From the NCBI GenBank assembly GCA_016302585.1, contig JAEDNI010000017.1:1-33902 (forward strand): a DNA stretch of 33,902 nt, in the 5' to 3' direction. The notes under the pieces were generated by a model that worked only from the letters and a program-made list of their open reading frames with translations, had not been told where the DNA came from and ran no database searches. This stretch comes from Paludibacteraceae bacterium (GTDB taxonomy: Bacteria; Bacteroidota; Bacteroidia; Bacteroidales; Paludibacteraceae). The first letter of the stretch is position 1, and each line of letters opens with the position of its first letter. Shown piece by piece: positions 29,824 to 33,902 of this stretch. Position numbers and translations under genes: made by a program.

Positions 29824-31638
29824 TTAAAAACGTTTACTTATTTCATCATCGCTCAGGAGCGACAGAATGATTTTTCCTTCCGGGGTGCGGCGGTATTGCG
29901 GCAGTGCGATGAGGCGCTGCATCATATCGCGCATCTCGGTTTCGGTAAGAGTCTTTCCATAAGGAATAGCGGCACTCTCGGCCATTGTCCGGGCTATCTG
30001 TTCGCGCCATTCGGTAGGCGTGTCGGCTCCGCGTTCGCGCACTTGGGAAAGGATATGTTGCAATATCGGTATCGGAGACTGGTTAATCAGTTGCGCCGGT
30101 ACGCCTTGGATGGAATAGCTGTCGGGGCTCAGTTGCTCGATATCGAAACCGATGGTACGCAGGTCATCCGCTATCTGCTCCAGAAGCACCATGTCCTCCG
30201 GACTGAGACTGAGGACCTCAGGGAAGAGCAGTTGCTGCATGGCGCCTTGAGTAAGGCGGATCTGGTCGATGAATCGGGCATGGAGGATCGCCACATGGGC
30301 ACGATGCTGGTTCACCAGCACCAGACCTTGCTGCGTAGGGACTAAGATATATTTTCCTCCGTATTGCCAGAGTGCACAGGACTCGAGGTCGGCAGCGTGC
30401 AGCAGCGGTTCTTCGGGTTCTGCAGGGATTCTATCCGTTAAACGCTCGGTTTTCTGCAGTCCCTCGTACAGCGTCTCCCAGTGACGCGGGGCGGGTTGAC
30501 GATCCGGATAGATGACCGTATCCCGTTTCTTAAACGGGTTATAGGAGTGATCGACGGTCACCTGAGGTTGTACCACAGGTTGGTCGTGAAGCACGGGGAT
30601 ATCAATCTGGCCGGAGGTATCGAAGTCAATGGTGGGGGCTAAGGTGAACTTGCCCAATGCCTCCCGCACGGCGGCCATCAGGATCTGGAAGATCGTCTGC
30701 TCGTCGGCAAATTTAATCTCGGTCTTGGTGGGGTGGATATTGACGTCTATCGCTTCGGGATTGATCGTAAAATAAAGGAAGAAAGAGGGTTGATAGTCAT
30801 TGGCTAACATCCCGGAGTAGGCCGTTAGGACGGCTTTTTGGAAATACGGATGGCGCATGTAACGGCCATTCACGAAGAAATACTGCTCCGCTTTGCGGGT
30901 AGCGTTCTCGGGTTTGACGACAAAACCATGAATGGACACCAGGTCCGTATCAGTCGCTACATCCACAAAGGCGGATGTATAGACATTGCGTTTGGGGTTG
31001 CCGAAGACGGCCTCGATACGTTGTTTCTCCGTACCGGCCGGCAGTTCGAGCAGGATCTCGTCGTTATGCACGAAGGTGAAACTCACTTTCGGATAGACGA
31101 GAACGATGTGGTAGAACTCAGTCAGCAGATTTCGTAACTCGGTCTGGTCGGTCTTAAGGAATTTCCGTCGAACGGGTACGTTAAAAAAGAGGTTGCTGAC
31201 CTTGATGTTGGTGCCTACGGGGCAGGCACACACCTCTTGCCGCACTACCTCCGAGCCCTGTATCTCGATGAGGGTACCGGTCTCGTCTTCGGCTCTGCGG
31301 GTGGTCATCTCCACCTGGGCTACGGCGCATATAGAAGCCAAAGCTTCTCCGCGGAAACCCATGGTGCGAAGCGAGAAGAGATCTTGCGCCTCGCGTATCT
31401 TACTGGTGGCATGGCGTTCGAAGGCCAGACGGGCGTCCATCTCGCTCATGCCGATACCGTCATCGATCACCTGCAGCAGCGTGCGACCCGCATCGCGAAC
31501 GATGACCTGAATGCGTTTGGCTTTGGCATCCAGGCTGTTCTCCACCAACTCTTTCAGGCACGAGGCGGGGCGTTGAATGACCTCTCCTGCGGCGATCTGG
31601 TTGGCTACGCTGTCCGGTAATAGATGAATGATATCCAT
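29824..31638 (-). CDS. mutL: DNA mismatch repair protein MutL
   Basis: The 604-residue protein has the GHKL ATPase at its N-terminus (IAAGEVIQRPASCLKELVEN with E30 and N34, DGIGM, GFRGEALASI) and the S5-fold transducer with NGRYMRHP. A proline-rich linker leads to the C-terminal dimerisation domain. MutL links MutS mismatch recognition to strand nicking. The endonuclease motif DQHA(x2)E(x4)E reads NQHRAHVAILHA here, near residue 442: Asp and both Glu are replaced. This MutL therefore probably lacks its own nickase activity. It sits in an operon with a small membrane protein and a phosphoesterase. Confidence 0.95.
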   Translation of the reverse strand: MDIIHLLPDSVANQIAAGEVIQRPASCLKELVENSLDAKAKRIQVIVRDAGRTLLQVIDDGIGMSEMDARLAFERHATSKIREAQDLFSLRTMGFRGEALASICAVAQVEMTTRRAEDETGTLIEIQGSEVVRQEVCACPVGTNIKVSNLFFNVPVRRKFLKTDQTELRNLLTEFYHIVLVYPKVSFTFVHNDEILLELPAGTEKQRIEAVFGNPKRNVYTSAFVDVATDTDLVSIHGFVVKPENATRKAEQYFFVNGRYMRHPYFQKAVLTAYSGMLANDYQPSFFLYFTINPEAIDVNIHPTKTEIKFADEQTIFQILMAAVREALGKFTLAPTIDFDTSGQIDIPVLHDQPVVQPQVTVDHSYNPFKKRDTVIYPDRQPAPRHWETLYEGLQKTERLTDRIPAEPEEPLLHAADLESCALWQYGGKYILVPTQQGLVLVNQHRAHVAILHARFIDQIRLTQGAMQQLLFPEVLSLSPEDMVLLEQIADDLRTIGFDIEQLSPDSYSIQGVPAQLINQSPIPILQHILSQVRERGADTPTEWREQIARTMAESAAIPYGKTLTETEMRDMMQRLIALPQYRRTPEGKIILSLLSDDEISKRF

Positions 31639-31639
31639 G

Positions 31640-31882
31640 TTATAATAAGAAATAGAACGCGAAGAGGAGAAGGCCTAAGAGCACGAGCCAGAACACCAGA
31701 CGGTTCTGTTGTTTGTTGGCTTTGGCTTTTTGGCTCTGCATCTTCTCGTGCTCCTCACGGAACGACCCGTGATGAAGACGCGCAAGTTTTTTATCCTTGC
31801 GCGCCTCCTTTTCCTCGTCGTAGTAAATGGGGCGGTAGTCCCACTCACGGGGTTTATTTACTTTCGGAAATAAAACCGACAT
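31640..31882 (-). CDS. Small tail-anchored membrane protein of unknown function
   Basis: The 80-residue protein begins FPKVNKPREWDYRPIYYDEE. A long charged helix follows (about residues 22-60, rich in K, E and R), then a single C-terminal membrane helix (FWLVLLGLLLFAFYFLL). This layout places the charged part in the cytoplasm. I recall similar proteins next to mutL in Bacteroidetes, but no function is known. Start and stop overlap or abut the neighbours (TAATG with the TPR gene, one base to mutL). Confidence 0.8.
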   Translation of the reverse strand: MSVLFPKVNKPREWDYRPIYYDEEKEARKDKKLARLHHGSFREEHEKMQSQKAKANKQQNRLVFWLVLLGLLLFAFYFLL

Positions 31883-33567
31883 TATTTAACGATAGCTTTG
31901 AACGCCTCGTCCTCTGCGAACTTAGCGAACTCGATATCCCGTGCAGCGCGTGCTTTGAGACTCGCGTCCTTAGCAACAGCCACCTTAAGGTTCTCGAGAA
32001 CAGCTTGGGTGTCGTTGGTGCGAGCACCTACGATAGCCTTGAGGTAAGCGGTGGTAGCGTTCGGCTCTTTTACTGCATCCAGGGTCTTGGCAGCTGCGTC
32101 ATACTCCTCGTCGAGGATCTGCTGAGCAGCCGCATTATTGGTAGCGGTATTGCCGTATGCTTTCTTAGCAGCCTCATAGTCGCCCTTCTGGGTGTAGAGG
32201 GTACCGAGAGCAGCGTCGAGGTTAGCCTTGGTGCCACCTGCCTTGCCCAGGAACTCTTCTGCCTTCTCCAGATCACCGTCAGCCATAGCTGCTACACCTG
32301 CGTTGTAGTTCAGGTCCGGATTATTCGGGTTGAGCTCCAGCGCCTTAGCGAAGTTACGGCGAGCCTCTGCGATGTTACCTTCCTCGAAGTAAACCTGACC
32401 GAGACCGTTGTAAGCACGGAAGTCGTTGAAGAGCTCGCCGGCCTTCTGGTAGATGGCTTTCTTCTCTGCGTTATCGTTGGTCAGCGTAACTGCATAGAGC
32501 AACTCCTCAACGCTCAGTTGAGCCGGGTCGTTCTTTACCAACTCGCGGATCTCATCATCGGTCTTTCCAATGAGGTTGGTGGTCAAGATAAGACGGCTGC
32601 GACGGAGAGCCGGCAGGATCTCATCTTTGATGGTACCGTAAACAGAACTGAGGTTCTTGATTTGAGCCTCACGCTCCTCGGGGTCGCTATACATAGCGAG
32701 GACGCGAAGAACGAGGTCTTTATCCTGCATGTTGCTGTTCTCCATTGCTTTCTGGAAGCCTTCCCAGTCCTCAGCGGTGATGTTCGACTCGACATCGGCA
32801 TTCACTTTGTTCTTCTTCAGACCCTTCTTGAGGAATTTCTGAGCTACTTTCTGACGGTTCTGAGCCAGTTTCTCGTTCAGAGCCACGCCACCATCCGGCG
32901 AAGCATAGCCGGCAACTTCGAGGCTTGCGATCTCTTTGCGCTCAGCCTGGTCAGCGTCCTTGATAGCCGCTTCGAGGGCTTTCATCTCTGCGGATTTGGT
33001 CTCCGAGCTGCGGAGGTTAGCGCTTTGGATGAGGAACTTGATGTCCGCCTCGGTGAGCTCCTGGATAACGCGTTGGAATTGATCCGGAGTAGTAGCGGTT
33101 TTGTTGTCACACGCCTTAGCGAGAGCAGCGGTCGCAACCACGCCGTCAGCAATCTTGAGGTCCGGGATCTCGATCTCTTTCTTACCTATCGTAGCTTTGA
33201 AGCGGAGGTACAACTCCGATTTAGCCATCTCAGGAACATAGTCGAAGGAGCAAGTCTGGCTGTAACGGCCACCCTCGCGGTAGTTAACGGTCGTACCGTT
33301 CTCTTTGGCTTTCTCGCCTACATAAGTAACGGAATTGCTAACAGCCTCTTGGCCGTCGAATTTGAGCACCGGAGTAACGGTCAGAACACCCTTCTTCGCG
33401 AATTTCTTTGCAGGGAAAGTACCGGTAATGGTAGCCTGTACCTTACCGCCTTTCAATACCAGCGGGTTCGGATTCACCTGGATCTGATCCGGGTTTGGCA
33501 ACGTCTTGTTGCAAGATGCCAACACCACTACAGCAGCGATGAGGCTAAAGAATAAACCTTTTTTCAT
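31882..33567 (-). CDS. TPR-repeat lipoprotein with OmpA-like segment
   Basis: The 561-residue protein has a signal peptide and lipobox (VLASC, Cys19), followed by a beta-rich domain to about residue 150. A segment with SLEVAGYASPDGG and NRQKVAQKFLKKG near residues 215-245 resembles OmpA-C peptidoglycan-binding domains. Tetratricopeptide repeats follow at about 365-500 (YNGLGQVYFEEGNIAEARRNF, then NYNAGVAAMADGDLEKAEEF). It is probably anchored in the outer membrane facing the periplasm and is likely abundant, judging by its biased codons. ATG 33567 is chosen; ATG 33573 would add two residues. It heads the operon ending with the phosphoesterase gene. Confidence 0.85.
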   Translation of the reverse strand: MKKGLFFSLIAAVVVLASCNKTLPNPDQIQVNPNPLVLKGGKVQATITGTFPAKKFAKKGVLTVTPVLKFDGQEAVSNSVTYVGEKAKENGTTVNYREGGRYSQTCSFDYVPEMAKSELYLRFKATIGKKEIEIPDLKIADGVVATAALAKACDNKTATTPDQFQRVIQELTEADIKFLIQSANLRSSETKSAEMKALEAAIKDADQAERKEIASLEVAGYASPDGGVALNEKLAQNRQKVAQKFLKKGLKKNKVNADVESNITAEDWEGFQKAMENSNMQDKDLVLRVLAMYSDPEEREAQIKNLSSVYGTIKDEILPALRRSRLILTTNLIGKTDDEIRELVKNDPAQLSVEELLYAVTLTNDNAEKKAIYQKAGELFNDFRAYNGLGQVYFEEGNIAEARRNFAKALELNPNNPDLNYNAGVAAMADGDLEKAEEFLGKAGGTKANLDAALGTLYTQKGDYEAAKKAYGNTATNNAAAQQILDEEYDAAAKTLDAVKEPNATTAYLKAIVGARTNDTQAVLENLKVAVAKDASLKARAARDIEFAKFAEDEAFKAIVK

Positions 33568-33620
33568 ATGCATATAAAATTGTTTAATAATGGTTTTTAC
33601 ACAATATTGCAATTTCGGCT

Positions 33621-33653
33621 GCAAAATTACAACAAATATTTCACATATGCAAG
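33621..33653 (-). promoter_or_regulatory. Promoter of the TPR lipoprotein-mutL operon
   Basis: The -7 element TAATTTTGC (33629-33621) and -33 element CTTG (33653-33650, extended CTTGCATATG) are 20 nt apart. The block from 33618 to about 33692 is closely similar to the tsaC upstream region. Confidence 0.8.
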
Positions 33654-33657
33654 CGTT

Positions 33658-33788
33658 CGGGTGTTTTTTCGTCCAATAAAATGGAATTTTATGGATTAAA
33701 TGGGCATATGGGGCGTTTATGCTCGCATAAAAACGACCTATAGGCACATTTAATACGAGAGCCGTCAGGCTGGACGAAAAAACACCCG
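33658..33788. repeat. Long fold-back structure upstream of the TPR lipoprotein operon
   Basis: CGGGTGTTTTTTCGTCCA (33658-33675) is the exact reverse complement of 33771-33788, an 18-bp perfect inverted repeat. Inside, TAAATG (33697-33702) pairs with CATTTA (33746-33751), enclosing an imperfect stem with a GTTTATGC/GCATAAAAAC core. Outside, both arms continue into CATATG-containing sequence. No coding sequence lies within. Confidence 0.65.
33676..33692. promoter_or_regulatory. 17-bp dyad, second copy
   Basis: ATAAAAT-GGA-ATTTTAT has the same arms and spacing as 1941-1957 and lies 47 bp upstream of the -7 element of this promoter. Confidence 0.4.
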
Positions 33789-33796
33789 CCGTTGCA

Positions 33797-33838
33797 CATA
33801 TGCCCCGCAAGATGCGGCAGTAAATTCGGAGGGAACCC
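33797..33838. repeat. Dispersed intergenic repeat, copy 2
   Basis: CATATGCCCCGCAAGATGCG leads into TTCGGAGGGAACC, matching 1965-2005 in order and spacing of blocks. Confidence 0.5.
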
Positions 33839-33842
33839 GCTT

Positions 33843-33902
33843 TGAAGTGAACCCAAAAAGTTAGACACAAAACAAAAGTGTCGCTTATGGTACATTCACT
33901 AG
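33843..33902 (+). mobile_element. Probable left end of an IS3-family insertion sequence, cut by window edge
   Basis: TGAAGTGAACCCAAAAAGTT followed by AGACAC has the form of IS3-family terminal repeats: 5'-TG, a CCC block, then AGACAC. A short hairpin (GACAC/GTGTC) and an ATG at 33887 opening MVHSL follow, which would be the start of orfA. The transposase itself and the other end are outside the window. Confidence 0.5.

Noticed and set aside
31624..33555. Long plus-strand open frame of 643 codons
   Set aside because: It is the antisense shadow of the TPR lipoprotein and the small membrane protein, whose signal peptide, repeats and promoter are clear on the minus strand.

Overview
The window looks like a chromosomal segment of a Bacteroidales (Bacteroidota) bacterium. 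The evidence is threefold. First, fourteen promoters match the Bacteroidetes housekeeping sigma pattern (TTTG-type -33 element, TAnnTTTG -7 element), and in all fourteen the spacer is exactly 20 nt. Second, start codons sit in AT-rich leaders with little Shine-Dalgarno signal. Third, several gene neighbourhoods are typical of the phylum: DUF4271-hemD-rnpA-yidD, a short glycogen-synthase-like protein with a DUF4270 lipoprotein beside panC, a fused secDF, and a PASTA protein beside rluD. No rRNA, tRNA or CRISPR array was seen.

Layout. 1-1878: tsaC followed by a polyprenyl-phosphate sugar transferase cut by the left edge (minus strand). 2164-5917: an accessory-looking, mostly AT-richer plus-strand stretch with dinD, an unknown lipoprotein, a 40-residue cysteine-rich protein, a NERD-domain protein and an unrecognised basic, Gln-rich protein behind a long structured leader. 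Two nearly identical terminators bracket the lipoprotein-to-NERD part. 6065-10397: pckA, a four-helix membrane protein, then rluD and a PASTA protein on the minus strand; the PASTA promoter overlaps back to back with the promoter of a small repeat-rich lipoprotein. 10464-17382: gpmI (minus), then secDF, clpP and clpX (plus). 17385-21637: DUF4270 lipoprotein and glycogen-synthase-like protein (minus), diverging from panC-pdxB (plus). 21660-21766: a candidate free-standing small RNA with its own promoter and terminator. 21852-28868: a long minus-strand series of acpP, fabF, a winged-helix protein, asd, a U32 protein, DUF4271, hemD, rnpA, yidD and trmD. 28997-33567: a minus-strand operon of TPR/OmpA-like lipoprotein, small membrane protein, mutL and a 5'-nucleotidase-like lipoprotein. 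33568-33902: promoter, a fold-back structure, a dispersed repeat and what looks like one end of an IS3-family element.

Most genes are housekeeping: gluconeogenesis and glycolysis (pckA, gpmI), protein export and turnover (secDF, clpPX), RNA modification and processing (tsaC, rluD, trmD, rnpA), cofactors (panC, pdxB, hemD), fatty acids (acpP, fabF), amino acids (asd) and DNA repair (mutL). Many are joined by 1-8 base overlaps, which suggests translational coupling.

The most unusual signal is a set of short tandem repeats with a 7-nt unit (one with 11 nt) placed almost exclusively at gene junctions. They have different sequences but the same unit length. They cover stop codons, start codons and ribosome-binding regions at panC/pdxB, yidD/trmD, hemD/rnpA, fabF/wHTH, the asd end and the end of the 5186-5917 gene. 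One perfect 4x7 array lies inside the pdxB reading frame, where loss or gain of a unit would shift the frame. Other points of interest are the small RNA, a near-symmetric bidirectional promoter, and a conserved upstream module with a 17-bp dyad shared by tsaC and the TPR lipoprotein gene.
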